A stretch of DNA of 64,000 nucleotides, taken from contig NZ_JACXZA010000002.1 in the NCBI RefSeq assembly GCF_014779765.1, forward strand, positions 496,001 through 560,000, written 5' to 3'. This document shows, piece after piece, positions 8,535 to 17,709 of the stretch. The DNA comes from Paenibacillus terricola (GTDB taxonomy: Bacteria; Bacillota; Bacilli; Paenibacillales; Paenibacillaceae). Below the pieces are notes generated by a model. It did no database searches and had not been told where the DNA came from. It saw only the letters and a list, made by a program, of their open reading frames with translations. The stretch's first letter is position 1. Each line of letters starts with the position of its first letter. The position numbers were made by a program, and so were the translations under genes.

Positions 8535-9788
8535 ATGATGCGAATGAAGGTAGTGGTTGTGACCATTTTAATCTCCGGACTTATCGCAGGATGCACACAT
8601 GCACGATTAAATCATACACCTGCATCTGATACTGCTGAAGCTACTCTCCCGATTAATAATAACTCATCATTAAATCAGGTAGACGATATACGTGATAAAC
8701 CATCTGCCAATTCTTCTGAACCTTCCACTCCTTTGGAATTACACTTGGAAGGGATACAAGGTCATATAAAAAACATTTATTATGCGGATGAAAACCATGT
8801 ATTGATATCGGCTAACAAACTATATCTGTATAACTTAGAAACGGGTCGCACTACGGCTGAGACCTCAGATGAAGGATTCGATCAGGAATGGGTACAAAGT
8901 GTAGAGGATGGATATGTGGTTGTTGGAGTTGCTGTCGATCCTGGAACCCAAAGCAGTGGGCTGATAACAACGGGTGTCGTAATTAGCTACAGTGCTATCT
9001 TCTACGATCCACATCTAGTTAAACAATCAGAATTCCATTTCGATTCTTTATTACAAGAGAAAGAACAGATTTTGTCCTTAAAATCTATAGCATTCACGAC
9101 AGATGGTAAATTAGTAGCTTATGCGACGACTAACGGACTATATCTGTACGATTTTAAAACTGCTCAACAAACAACAATTACAAATTTAAAGTCCATGGAT
9201 CTTGAAGATCTTCAGGCGCGTTCGGGACTTGTTACATTTGAACAGATTGGATTTACGAATTGGGATAAGAGTTTGGCTTTTAAGGCACAAAGCCTCGATA
9301 TTCCCCTTGTCCCTGATAGACCGTCTTTTGATACTTGCGGCACAGTTAATATAGATCGCAACAACTTATTATCAAATCAAAGGTTTGAGAATTATTCGTG
9401 TAAAGAGCTGACGGCCTACAATGAGCATGTGCTTTTCGCTGAGGATTTTACTAAACCTTCGAGAAAGCTGTTGGTTATGAATATGACTAACGGAAAAACA
9501 AAATTTCTTTCCATGATAGAAGAAGGAGAAAGTCAATTCGTTTCGGGCTCAGATAGGGGGAGTTATTTCGCGACGACTCTCGCAGAACATACCAGTTGGA
9601 AGGTACGGATATATGATGTGAGTACTGGCAAACTTGAAGATGAGCAACAAATCCCAAGCGATGGAGATATGCGTTATATGGATCAAGATCCAATCGTTAG
9701 AATAATCGATGAGAGACGGGTTTATATCGTGTTAGTAGGCGCAAAAAATATTGAGGTGAAAACAAAAGTTGTGGTCGGTCAGTTTTAA
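8535..9788 (+). CDS. Propeller-like lipoprotein
   Basis: A 417-residue lipoprotein. The chosen start is ATG 8535 (MMRMKV), six bases after GGAGAGGA; GTG 8517 overlaps the previous stop. The lipobox is LISGLIAGC. Repeats such as LYLYNLETGRTT, GLYLYDFKTAQQTT, LLVMNMTNGKTKF and VRIYDVSTGKLE are typical blade-end motifs of beta-propellers, so a six- or seven-blade extracellular propeller is likely. It lies between another lipoprotein and an ABC ATPase in a tight operon, which suggests a sensing or substrate-handling role. No precise family was recognised. Confidence 0.72.
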   Translation: MMRMKVVVVTILISGLIAGCTHARLNHTPASDTAEATLPINNNSSLNQVDDIRDKPSANSSEPSTPLELHLEGIQGHIKNIYYADENHVLISANKLYLYNLETGRTTAETSDEGFDQEWVQSVEDGYVVVGVAVDPGTQSSGLITTGVVISYSAIFYDPHLVKQSEFHFDSLLQEKEQILSLKSIAFTTDGKLVAYATTNGLYLYDFKTAQQTTITNLKSMDLEDLQARSGLVTFEQIGFTNWDKSLAFKAQSLDIPLVPDRPSFDTCGTVNIDRNNLLSNQRFENYSCKELTAYNEHVLFAEDFTKPSRKLLVMNMTNGKTKFLSMIEEGESQFVSGSDRGSYFATTLAEHTSWKVRIYDVSTGKLEDEQQIPSDGDMRYMDQDPIVRIIDERRVYIVLVGAKNIEVKTKVVVGQF

Positions 9789-9809
9789 AAAAGGGAGAGT
9801 CGGTCGCAA

Positions 9810-10682
9810 ATGAAAGTAGCTTTTAAAGAAATTTCCAAACAATATAAAGGTAAATATGCACTACATAATTTTTCTGCAGAATTGGAAAGGGGGGTTTATG
9901 GGCTCCTGGGAACAAACGGAGCTGGTAAAACAACGCTAATTAATATCTTAGTTGGTATTTTGAAAAGTGATAAAGGGCAAGTGCTTATCAATGATATAGA
10001 TGCAAGAAAATCAGGCGTCCAATTCTTATCCCATATTGGTTACTTACCGCAGTTTCCTCAATTTTATAAAAATTTTGAAGTCATGGACTTTTTGAAATAT
10101 ATGTGCCTATTAAAGGAAATTCCACTCCAACAAGGAGAGAAAAGAGCAAAGGAGCTATTGGAGGTTGTCAATTTAAGCAGCGCTGCGAGAAAAAAAATTG
10201 GTGCTTTATCCGGTGGGATGCGCCAGCGAGTCGGAATTGCGCAAGCTATGCTGGGTGATCCTGATATTTTGATATTAGATGAACCGACAGCAGGACTTGA
10301 TCCTCAGGAACGAATTCGTTTCCGTAATCTAATTACTAAGTTTTCAGAGAATCGGATCGTATTGCTTGCTACCCATATTGTTTCTGATATCGAATTCATC
10401 GCAAACCAGGTTATTTTGCTAAAAGATGGACAACTGCTGAAACAAGATACTCCTCAAGCACTTATGGAAAGTTTAAACGGAAAAGTATGGCATGTAATAG
10501 CAACAGATAAAACATTGGATGAGAAGCTTAAAAGGCTGAAAATCAGCAATATGCAGCGGGATCAGGACAATATCCTTTTGCGGGTTATTGATGACGAGAA
10601 ACCAGATGAACATGCAGCGAGCGTACAGGCCAATTTGGAAGATGTATTTCTGTACTATTTTGGAGAGGGCGAACAGTGGTAA
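9810..10682 (+). CDS. ABC transporter ATP-binding protein
   Basis: A 290-residue nucleotide-binding subunit of the ABC-2/CcmA type. It has Walker A GTNGAGKTT, Q-loop YLPQFPQ, signature LSGGMRQRVG, Walker B DILILDEPTAGLDP and H-loop ATHIV. A C-terminal extension of about 70 residues (from KVWHVIATDKT) is common in ATPases paired with separate permeases. The start is ATG 9810 after AAGGGAGAG. The stop overlaps the GTG start of the next permease gene, so ATPase and permease are coupled. It energises the two following membrane proteins. Confidence 0.95.
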   Translation: MKVAFKEISKQYKGKYALHNFSAELERGVYGLLGTNGAGKTTLINILVGILKSDKGQVLINDIDARKSGVQFLSHIGYLPQFPQFYKNFEVMDFLKYMCLLKEIPLQQGEKRAKELLEVVNLSSAARKKIGALSGGMRQRVGIAQAMLGDPDILILDEPTAGLDPQERIRFRNLITKFSENRIVLLATHIVSDIEFIANQVILLKDGQLLKQDTPQALMESLNGKVWHVIATDKTLDEKLKRLKISNMQRDQDNILLRVIDDEKPDEHAASVQANLEDVFLYYFGEGEQW

Positions 10683-11899
10683 GGCTGGTCTGTTTTGAAT
10701 GGCGCAAACATTTTCTGAAGAGATCCATCATTATAGCAATGCTACTTTTTTCTGTCCTAAATATTGCAAAAGTATATAGCATACACGAGGAAAGCTCATT
10801 ACTTGCAAATCCTGGGTGGAAGGATTTGTATTGGAAGGAATGGGCCGATTTTGGTGGTGCTATTACGAATAAGAGGATAGAGAAACTCATGAATATTTAT
10901 TTGCCGCTTGAACAACTGACAGCCGATCACACAGCAAGTACAAAATATCGAACTCCAGATACCTACTTGTCCAATGTCTACGAAGACTGGAACTTCTTTC
11001 GATTAAATTATGTCGATCCAATGAAGTACGCATACGATTACAAAGCGTACGCCCAAGGTGTGGTTAGCGCGGCAAAGGAAAATATAGCGTTCTATGAATC
11101 GGTCGATAACTCGTATGAGCGCAATAAGAATGCAGTTATAGCGAAATTATTCGAGGGCCGTTCGATCACAAGTTTTGCCTATACGGAAATGTACCAATAT
11201 TATGTTCAATATGATTTTTCAGGGCTGCTAGTACTGCTGATTTGTTTGTACGGATTAATGAGCGTTTTTCTACATGAGAAGGTAACCGAAATGGATATTC
11301 TACTCCTTACTTCCAAAGCAGGAGGAAAGGCGACAATTTGGGCAAAACTTATCGCCTCAGCCTTGTTTGTATCTAGTGTATCATTTTGGTTTTGGGTTGT
11401 AGATTTTGTTTCATTTTCTATAATATTCGACTCATGGGACGCAGCTTCTTCCCCTTTGTTCATGCTTGTAGATTTTATCCATGCTGCACTAAATGTGAGT
11501 CTATGGCAATACGCAATACTATCAGCACTTATTAAAACGGCGGGGATACTTGTGTTTGCCTTGGCGTTCTTGTTCATGTCGATCTTGTTTCGTAATGCAC
11601 TCATTCCTTTCATTATTAGTTTATTTATTTCATTTATAAGTATTTACTTTGAAGAAGTCACTATGGGCTCGGGGCGTATTTGGATAAAAGTCATTAACCC
11701 ATTCGTGTTACTATTTAATCGGGAATTGTTCCGCAAAATAGAGTTTGTATCTCTAGTGGGTTTTCCTCTGCCCAGTTATATAGCTGCCTTACTATTAGCA
11801 ACAGCATGGGGGGCGCTGCTTCTTGGCGGTATCTTAATTGTCGTCCGGAAGAATACGTTGTGGAAGGGAGGAGGGAACCGTGTCCATCTGGAAGTATGA
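10676..11899 (+). CDS. ABC transporter permease
   Basis: A 407-residue membrane protein that starts at GTG 10676, inside the end of the ATPase gene and after TGGAGAGGG. One helix sits near the N-terminus (residues 18-32). A hydrophilic outer region of about 140 residues follows, then about five helices, for example GLLVLLICLYGLMSVF and TAGILVFALAFLFMSILF. The architecture (helix, large extracellular loop, five helices) is typical of ABC-2-type permeases. It overlaps the next gene by 20 bp. The substrate is unknown. Confidence 0.85.
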   Translation: MVRLVCFEWRKHFLKRSIIIAMLLFSVLNIAKVYSIHEESSLLANPGWKDLYWKEWADFGGAITNKRIEKLMNIYLPLEQLTADHTASTKYRTPDTYLSNVYEDWNFFRLNYVDPMKYAYDYKAYAQGVVSAAKENIAFYESVDNSYERNKNAVIAKLFEGRSITSFAYTEMYQYYVQYDFSGLLVLLICLYGLMSVFLHEKVTEMDILLLTSKAGGKATIWAKLIASALFVSSVSFWFWVVDFVSFSIIFDSWDAASSPLFMLVDFIHAALNVSLWQYAILSALIKTAGILVFALAFLFMSILFRNALIPFIISLFISFISIYFEEVTMGSGRIWIKVINPFVLLFNRELFRKIEFVSLVGFPLPSYIAALLLATAWGALLLGGILIVVRKNTLWKGGGNRVHLEV

Positions 11900-13922
11900 A
11901 ATAAAAAAAATGCTTCTCCTTCATAAGGGTTTATTATTTATTTGTTTGTATTTCTTCTTGAGTATTGGGACGATGGTGATTTTGGATGAACCCGCCAACC
12001 CTGAAGTTGAGATGAATCGTATGCAGTATCGGTTCTACCTCAATCAGGTACAGGGTCCCTACACAGAGGAAACCGAGCACTTTTTTACCAGCGAGGCGAA
12101 CAAGATTTCGGATGCGAAAGTTGCTTTGCAAAGAGTAACTGACAATTTTTATGATGGTTATATAGGAGAACAAGAGTTCCTTACAAGTTCCGATTCGTTA
12201 GCGATTATTCTGAAAAACGAAGTAGGTTTTCAACTGGTTTATAATCAGTACGTCTATGTGCGAGAAAATCCAGACAATCGTAAATTTCTTAATACTAATG
12301 GCTGGGATGGACTACTCTCCAATGATAGTCTTGACTTTCTATTTATTTTGTTAGTTTTGCTTTTAGTTACACCTATCTTTTGTTATGAGTTTGAGAGTAA
12401 GATGGATGCGCTCCTTCTCACCGTCAAAAAAGGTGCAAAAACTCACACGTTATGTAAAATCGGTCTAGTGTTTGTGATAGTTAGTCTTCTCTGCCTTGTG
12501 ACTGCTGGTCTGCGATATGGCTTCTATTCTTTCAAATATGGCTTAGAAAATGGTGATTATCCCCTACAAAGTTTGTCCTACTTCGGCACGTCAATCAAAG
12601 ATGTAACGCTGCTTCAATCCTTTTTATGGATAACGATAGGTAAACTGCTTGGAAACCTATGTTTTGCTACACTAATTTTGTTTGCATCGGTTTGTTTTAA
12701 GAAATATGCCATTACTCTGTTTTCTTGTACGACGGTCGTTTTGCTTCCCTATTATGGGCTGAAACTGGAATCATCCAAATTTTTATGGCCAGGGCCTCTT
12801 GGGTTTATGGTGTCGACTGGCTTTTTTCGCGGGAACGAATTCAAGCGAAACCTGGTCAAAGATCAGATGGAACTGATTTTTCGAGAGGTTTCTTTTACTT
12901 CATGGATTATAGTTTTTACAATTACGTTTAGTCTTTGCGTAGTCATGCTCATTGTGATCTTACATAAGAGGACGAATGTGTGGATTGTACAACATCGAAA
13001 ACGAAGACGGAGGTTGCCACTGCTGATACTCGTTCTTGGGATAGCGGTATCAATGCTTGTTGGTTGTAATTCTTTCAATGGTGTGATGATAGAGGGCACT
13101 TATAACTATTCATCCAAGGGCTCTTTTGAGAATGATAAGTATCGATTTTACATGGAACAAACGGAATTTGGAAATAATCAAATTGTCTTTGAGGATAAAA
13201 CAAGCGGAGAAAAACATAATCTCGTTCGTAATCCTATGACATCATTAACTCAAATAGGGGCACCTATATATGGGGATGGTACATATATTTACTACATGAA
13301 AATAGATTTTGAAAAAATAGGGTTTCAAGAAAGCGCTACTAGGTTTTCCGTTATCGGTGTCGATATAACGAGGTTTAATGAAAAAATTATATTCGAAAAG
13401 AAGCTAAGTACCGATAAGGGTACCGTGCTGGGGCTCGTGAAAGGGAATACATATGTAGCAAGTTTTTACCTTACCGTGAGTGCCTTCTTTCTGGATGAGT
13501 CTAGTCTTTACCTCATAGGGCAAAGTAATGGACAAACTGAAATTCGAAAAATTAACCGAACAACAGGAGCTATGAGTGTTCTCTTCCGAATTCCTGTATT
13601 AAGAAGCTTCGCATTTGACGGCCGGACGATCTATTTTGTCGATGAGAAATCCCAGATCGTTAAGTATGATACCAAGACGGACATCATGACATCAATCATC
13701 GATCTAGTCACGAGAGATTTTATTTTGACGGACACTGAGCTTTTATTTTTAAACCGCAAAGATCAACAAAAAATATACGCTATGAATTTACATGATTCGA
13801 CTATCCGTAAGTTAACGGAGGTACCAGTATTAAGTTTTCGTTATAATAATCCTTATATTACGTATATAGGTAAAATAGACATGAAAGAGTATCAGTTATT
13901 TATTGATTCCAGTTCTAATTAA
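11880..13922 (+). CDS. ABC permease fused in frame to lipoprotein-like propeller domain
   Basis: A 680-residue protein with start GTG 11880 (VSIWKYEIKK) after GGGAGGAGG, overlapping the previous stop. Residues 1-370 repeat the permease plan of the neighbour: one helix (FICLYFFLSIGTMVI), an outer region, then helices such as FILLVLLLVTPIF and IIVFTITFSLCVVMLIVIL. After a basic patch (KRRRRLP) comes LLILVLGIAVSMLVGC, a textbook lipobox with Cys 396. About 285 propeller-like residues follow (GDGTYIYYMK, IRKINRTTGAMS, IVKYDTKTDIMTS). GTG 12978, preceded by AAGAGGA, could start a separate 314-residue lipoprotein in the same frame. It is either a true fusion or one frame with two products. Confidence 0.75.
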   Translation: MSIWKYEIKKMLLLHKGLLFICLYFFLSIGTMVILDEPANPEVEMNRMQYRFYLNQVQGPYTEETEHFFTSEANKISDAKVALQRVTDNFYDGYIGEQEFLTSSDSLAIILKNEVGFQLVYNQYVYVRENPDNRKFLNTNGWDGLLSNDSLDFLFILLVLLLVTPIFCYEFESKMDALLLTVKKGAKTHTLCKIGLVFVIVSLLCLVTAGLRYGFYSFKYGLENGDYPLQSLSYFGTSIKDVTLLQSFLWITIGKLLGNLCFATLILFASVCFKKYAITLFSCTTVVLLPYYGLKLESSKFLWPGPLGFMVSTGFFRGNEFKRNLVKDQMELIFREVSFTSWIIVFTITFSLCVVMLIVILHKRTNVWIVQHRKRRRRLPLLILVLGIAVSMLVGCNSFNGVMIEGTYNYSSKGSFENDKYRFYMEQTEFGNNQIVFEDKTSGEKHNLVRNPMTSLTQIGAPIYGDGTYIYYMKIDFEKIGFQESATRFSVIGVDITRFNEKIIFEKKLSTDKGTVLGLVKGNTYVASFYLTVSAFFLDESSLYLIGQSNGQTEIRKINRTTGAMSVLFRIPVLRSFAFDGRTIYFVDEKSQIVKYDTKTDIMTSIIDLVTRDFILTDTELLFLNRKDQQKIYAMNLHDSTIRKLTEVPVLSFRYNNPYITYIGKIDMKEYQLFIDSSSN

Positions 13923-13959
13923 TAATCAAGAATTAAGAATTAGATAAAGCCACTGTCTT

Positions 13960-14178
13960 TTGAATACAGAAACCACAAAGACGTGCTTTAAAGACAGAGG
14001 CATTAAAAAATCAAATTTTTTGGTTACAAGACAGACTACAATGCCTGCAGTATTGCTAGAAATTGGATTCCTATCTAATCCACAGGAAGAAATAACGATG
14101 TGGAACGAGAAATTTCAATTGCATGTAGCAAAATCTATTGCTGAGGGAATAGAAGACTTCCTTCAGGTATCCCAATAA
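13960..14178 (+). pseudogene. 3' relic of N-acetylmuramoyl-L-alanine amidase
   Basis: The frame encodes the C-terminal end of an Amidase_3-type cell-wall hydrolase: DRGIKKSNFLVTRQTTMPAV, then LLEIGFLSNPQEE and a final helix IAEGIEDFL. In intact enzymes this follows about 100 or more residues with the zinc ligands, which are missing here. No credible start or ribosome site is present; the first Met overlaps the preceding spacer. It is read as a leftover 3' fragment just after the ABC operon. Confidence 0.75.
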
Positions 14179-14260
14179 GGAAGTGTGTAATGCGTATTTT
14201 GAATTCTATCACAACCGTATTCCGCAATGACGAGGGTGTGTATTGGAATAAGGATGATGC

Positions 14261-14292
14261 GGCAGCCGACTAGATAGTCGGCTGCTGTTTTC
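14261..14292 (+). terminator. Intrinsic terminator, near copy of 4355-4385
   Basis: GCAGCCGACtagataGTCGGCTGC followed by TGTTTTC. The core and several preceding bases (GGATGA) match the terminator at 4355, suggesting a duplicated 3' end. The rest of 14179-14482 contains no recognisable gene. Confidence 0.7.
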
Positions 14293-14482
14293 GTTAATTG
14301 ATGATGGATCTATTGAGCCTTGCCATTATTCGTTGGAAGCCTGCATTGCTTAGACCTTCAATGAATTCGGCGACTTGGACGTGCCTGCTGATATAGGGTT
14401 ACCGGCAGATTAGCGCAACATTAAGAAGAATGTATCGTCTAATTATTACAAACCATTTTCTGGGAGACCAAGGAGGGGCGAC

Positions 14483-14764
14483 ATGTCGCAGAAAAAAGTC
14501 TATATGCTTGTAATGATGGTATGGCTTACCATTCTAACGGTATGGGCAGTCAATAAAGTAGTGAATAAGAATGACGCGTTTGTAACCGTTAATGGAATCC
14601 CCGTTCAGCCATCGCCGCAAACGTTCTCCACCGTTCAAGTTGATAAAGATACGGTGTGGATCATTAATAACACAAGTGACATGATCCAAATTATTAAACA
14701 TGATGCGAATGGGTACCATTTGACGCAAGAAAAAATGTCTATTCAAGATAATTATTCAAATTAG
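14483..14764 (+). CDS. Small membrane-anchored protein, unknown function
   Basis: A 93-residue protein with ATG 14483 after AAGGAGGGGCGAC. One N-terminal helix (VYMLVMMVWLTILTVWAV, residues 6-23) is followed by about 65 extracellular residues with TVQVDKDTVWIINNTSDMI. No family was recognised. The next gene, a DUF3221 lipoprotein, begins 14 bp downstream with a ribosome site overlapping the stop, so the two are probably one operon of envelope proteins. Confidence 0.6.
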   Translation: MSQKKVYMLVMMVWLTILTVWAVNKVVNKNDAFVTVNGIPVQPSPQTFSTVQVDKDTVWIINNTSDMIQIIKHDANGYHLTQEKMSIQDNYSN

Positions 14765-14778
14765 GAGTTGGACTGAAC

Positions 14779-15342
14779 GTGAACGTGGCTGGTTACGTAG
14801 TGAAAAGGTCCATTACAGGATTATCGATCCTATGTATTATCGCGTTAATGATCACAAGTTGCGGTGTGCGAAAGGAATCAAACGGCAGCGTAGAAAGTGA
14901 AGTAAATCCTGCACTTGTTGGTTACGTGACGAAAATGGATGATCGAAGGGCCTTAGTCGTTACTCCCATAAGCAGAACAATAAATGCAACAGGAAAAGAG
15001 TTCTATGATGCCATATGGGTTTCGAATATGCCATCAAATATTGAGATCGGACAATATGTGCAAGTTTGGTTTCAAGGTGGCATTGAGACTTCTTATCCGG
15101 GTGGGGGAGTGGCATCGAAGGTTACAATTTCAGATACGAACAAACCTGCTGCTGCAAAACTTACGCAAGAAGAAGTTATTCGTAAAGCTCTATTGGATAA
15201 GGACATTGCGAATGTAAACATTCTCGTGATCAGTGAAGTGACTTACGATGAACAAACAGCGATGTGGACGCTTCGGTACAAAAGCGCAGCTATTACGGAT
15301 GGTGAACTAGAAGAGTATAAGATTCAAATACCAGATAAATAA
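14779..15342 (+). CDS. DUF3221-like lipoprotein
   Basis: A 187-residue lipoprotein starting at GTG 14779; AGGAGTT overlaps the previous stop. The hydrophobic stretch LSILCIIALMITSC gives a lipobox with Cys about residue 31. Residues 45-115 match the DUF3221 pattern: a repeated strand around LVGYVTKMDDRRALVV, then FYDAIWVS, GQYVQVWF and IETSYPGG. This beta-barrel-like domain occurs in many Bacillales lipoproteins of unknown role. A C-terminal extension of about 60 residues follows. It may act with the preceding small membrane protein. Confidence 0.75.
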   Translation: MNVAGYVVKRSITGLSILCIIALMITSCGVRKESNGSVESEVNPALVGYVTKMDDRRALVVTPISRTINATGKEFYDAIWVSNMPSNIEIGQYVQVWFQGGIETSYPGGGVASKVTISDTNKPAAAKLTQEEVIRKALLDKDIANVNILVISEVTYDEQTAMWTLRYKSAAITDGELEEYKIQIPDK

Positions 15343-15378
15343 CTTTGGTGGTATATAATGCGGCCTACATACCGGTGA

Positions 15379-15948
15379 TCCATCCAAAGTGAGCGGCACT
15401 TCTGTATTCCAATAGAGATCAGTCAACAGATTACTCAATTCATTGAATTGCATGCACCTCAGTCGGTCCTCTCTTACGAGGTTAATGATTCATGCTATAC
15501 GTCCAATCCCGTTCCCGACTCCCGCTGTGCACAATTAGGTATCCGTCCGAATGACCCGAAACCTCAGGTTGTTGACCCAGATTATATTCGTTCGCTTTCT
15601 CCGACCAAAATATTGGTTCTTGGCTGCAGTACATGGCAAGATATAAACGAACATTTCGGTGATCATGTGAATGTGATCGCGACCGACGAAGGGACTTTGG
15701 TCCAGATCATGCATGCAACAGCCTCCAAAGAGCAAGCTGTGGAATGGGTGTTAAGCCAAATCGGAGTGAAAGCCGAACAGGTAATGGTATTCGGGGATGA
15801 CTTTAACGACCTGGGTTTGTTCCAAATGTCCGGGTTTCCGGTAGCAATGGATAATGCGATTATCGAACTTAAAAATTGTGCTGCTCACGTTACCGCGTCT
15901 AATGATAACGATGGCGTTGCTGCTGCAATTGAGCGATTTGTGGTGTGA
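15379..15948 (+). pseudogene. 5'-truncated Cof-type HAD hydrolase
   Basis: The frame encodes the back half of a Cof/HAD-IIB sugar-phosphatase-like protein: SKEQAVEWVLSQIGVK, then the acidic motif MVFGDDFNDLGLF (the GDxxND of HAD motif IV) and a final GVAAAIERF. The N-terminal DxDGT nucleophile motif is absent, because a stop at 15376 closes the frame. Without the nucleophile Asp it cannot be a working phosphatase. The first in-frame ATG (15448) has no clear ribosome site. Confidence 0.75.
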
Positions 15949-15956
15949 AATAGAGT

Positions 15957-16214
15957 TTGACAGAGCGTCTTCGGGAAGCGCTTCGCTTGTCCGTAGACTG
16001 GGATCGGATTGTGAAGACGATCTACTTGGGTACAAATGAGCGAGCTTACTCGGTGCTGTCGCCTTCGCTATTCGGATATGATGCCAGTCTGAAAGATAAA
16101 TGGGAGAAGTCGGATACAGTCAAATGTGAGCTTGTTGAGCATACTCAGCAGGCTTTTTGTTATCGTATCGCAAAGTGCGCAATATATGCTTCTCAAGACG
16201 AGCTTGACTGTTAA
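15957..16214 (+). pseudogene. Fragment of family-5 oligopeptide-binding protein
   Basis: About 50 codons (RLREALRLSVDWDRIVKTI, then YLGTNERAYSVLSPSLFGYD) match the internal segment of SBP_bac_5 extracytoplasmic peptide-binding proteins, where RxAlxyaiDrexIvxxv precedes GxaxpaxxplsPxxxgyd. The remaining codons look unrelated. There is no start or signal peptide. With the neighbouring Cof and amidase fragments this marks a decayed stretch from 13.9 to 16.2 kb. Confidence 0.65.
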
Positions 16215-16318
16215 GCTCCTTCTAATCGACTAATGTTTCTATTGACGATTTCTAAGAAGGGGAGTATTATTTTACCATTTAAATACCTTTTCTAATAACT
16301 AGGGGGGATTGAGAAGAC

Positions 16319-16786
16319 GTGGCGATCATGACAGATGAGAAGGGGAATATCTTCTTAGCGTTCACCGAAATGGAAGAGAATCAGCTTGATGTCACTGAGC
16401 TAGATGCCCCATTGACGCATGCGCTAATTGTAGTGAAATGCCAGGGTAAGTACCTATTCATGCATAACAAATGGAGAAACAGTTGGGAACTGCCCGGAGG
16501 TATTATCGAAGATGGAGAAACCGCTAGGGAATGTGTAGTCAGAGAACTATTAGAGGAAACCAATCAACAATTACAAGCATTAACCTTCAAAGGCTTAATG
16601 AAATTCAGACTTCAACCAAGTTTTCATGGTCCAGAGAGGACTGAATATGGCGCTTTGTTCTCTGGCCAACTAGATCAGCTTCATGATTTTGTTGAGAATG
16701 ATGAAGCTAGTGCCATTATTCTGTGGGACGGATCATCGGATATTGGACACATTGCAGAGATCGATAAGAAATTGATTGAGTTCTGA
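16319..16786 (+). CDS. Nudix hydrolase
   Basis: A 155-residue protein with GTG 16319, after AGGGGGGATTGAG. The complete Nudix box is visible as GGIIEDGETARECVV followed by RELLEETNQ (about residues 60-83), which binds the metal that cleaves nucleoside-diphosphate-linked substrates. A short N-terminal extension of about 30 residues precedes it. The substrate cannot be told from sequence. The stop falls within the 5' region of the phosphotransferase gene, so these two are likely co-expressed. Confidence 0.88.
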   Translation: MAIMTDEKGNIFLAFTEMEENQLDVTELDAPLTHALIVVKCQGKYLFMHNKWRNSWELPGGIIEDGETARECVVRELLEETNQQLQALTFKGLMKFRLQPSFHGPERTEYGALFSGQLDQLHDFVENDEASAIILWDGSSDIGHIAEIDKKLIEF

Positions 16787-16790
16787 AACA

Positions 16791-17630
16791 ATGAAACTGA
16801 TAGTACTAGGAGATGAAGTCTTGAGAAAAATCAGCGAGGGCCGAACAGCTGAAGTATTCGCCCATGATCAAGATAAGATATTAAAGCTTTATAGAGACGG
16901 CTTTCCAGCGGATGCGGTGAACTATGAGTTCGAAGTCAATCGGATTGCAGCCATCCTCGGAATTCCTGCCCCAAGAGCTTTCGAATTGGTTGAATTGGAA
17001 CATAAGAAAGGGATTGTGTTCGAACGAGTGGAAGGCTCTACACTGCTGCATAGGAGTGTTCAGTACCCTAACGAACTCATTCGATTGGCCCGTGAGTTTG
17101 CGGATCTGCATTATTGCATTCATAAGCATGAAATAGATGTGGAGCGGGTTGAAGGATCATCCATCCTCAATCAGAAAGAGGTTCTGGCTCGTAACATTCG
17201 GAACGCTTCGGAACTATCTAACGAAATGAAGGTAGAAATTATCGATTATTTGAGAAGCCTACCTGACGGAAACCGTCTATGTCATGGTGATTTCCACCCG
17301 GACAATGTCATGATTGGAGATCGGAACTGGGTAATCGATTGGATGACGGGGATGATCGGCAATCCGGCCGGAGATGTCGCTCGCACATTGCTGTTATTCC
17401 GATATGGCACGCTGCCTGATGAGGCTCCAAGCATCGTTAAAGATGCACTTGAATGGATGAGGGAAAAGATAAATAAAGAATACTTAGAACAATATCTAAC
17501 TCATTCTGGCCTGCAGCTCCGTGACATTGATGATTGGATGTTACCGATAGCTGCGGCTAGACTTACAGAGTGGATACCTAATGAAGAGAAGACGCTGCTG
17601 TTAAACTTAATCGCAGAGCGCTTGAAGTAG
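16791..17630 (+). CDS. Aminoglycoside phosphotransferase-family kinase
   Basis: A 279-residue protein counted from ATG 16791; an in-frame TTG at 16776 overlaps the Nudix stop. The kinase-like fold is shown by ISEGRTAEVFAHDQDKILKL (glycine loop and ATP-binding Lys), the catalytic loop CHGDFHPDNVM (HxDxxxxN) and the metal-binding VIDWMTG (in place of DFG). APH-family enzymes phosphorylate small molecules such as antibiotics, choline or sugars; this sequence gives no sign of a resistance substrate. It follows a Nudix gene in the same direction. A bidirectional terminator lies downstream. Confidence 0.85.
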   Translation: MKLIVLGDEVLRKISEGRTAEVFAHDQDKILKLYRDGFPADAVNYEFEVNRIAAILGIPAPRAFELVELEHKKGIVFERVEGSTLLHRSVQYPNELIRLAREFADLHYCIHKHEIDVERVEGSSILNQKEVLARNIRNASELSNEMKVEIIDYLRSLPDGNRLCHGDFHPDNVMIGDRNWVIDWMTGMIGNPAGDVARTLLLFRYGTLPDEAPSIVKDALEWMREKINKEYLEQYLTHSGLQLRDIDDWMLPIAAARLTEWIPNEEKTLLLNLIAERLK

Positions 17631-17663
17631 GATGGCGGGACTAATTTTATATCGATAAATGCG

Positions 17664-17706
17664 AAACCGGATCGATACTCCAATGGAGAACGATCCGGTT
17701 TGTTCA
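17664..17706. terminator. Hairpin terminator between convergent genes
   Basis: AAACCGGATCG (17664-17674) and CGATCCGGTTT (17691-17701) pair perfectly. The site lies between the phosphotransferase and the convergent LysR gene. The flanking T and A runs are short. Confidence 0.65.
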
Positions 17707-17709
17707 ATT

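Noticed and set aside
14300-14482. Possible lipoprotein fragment (NEFGDLDVPADIGLPAD)
   Set aside because: Too short and not convincingly related to any family.
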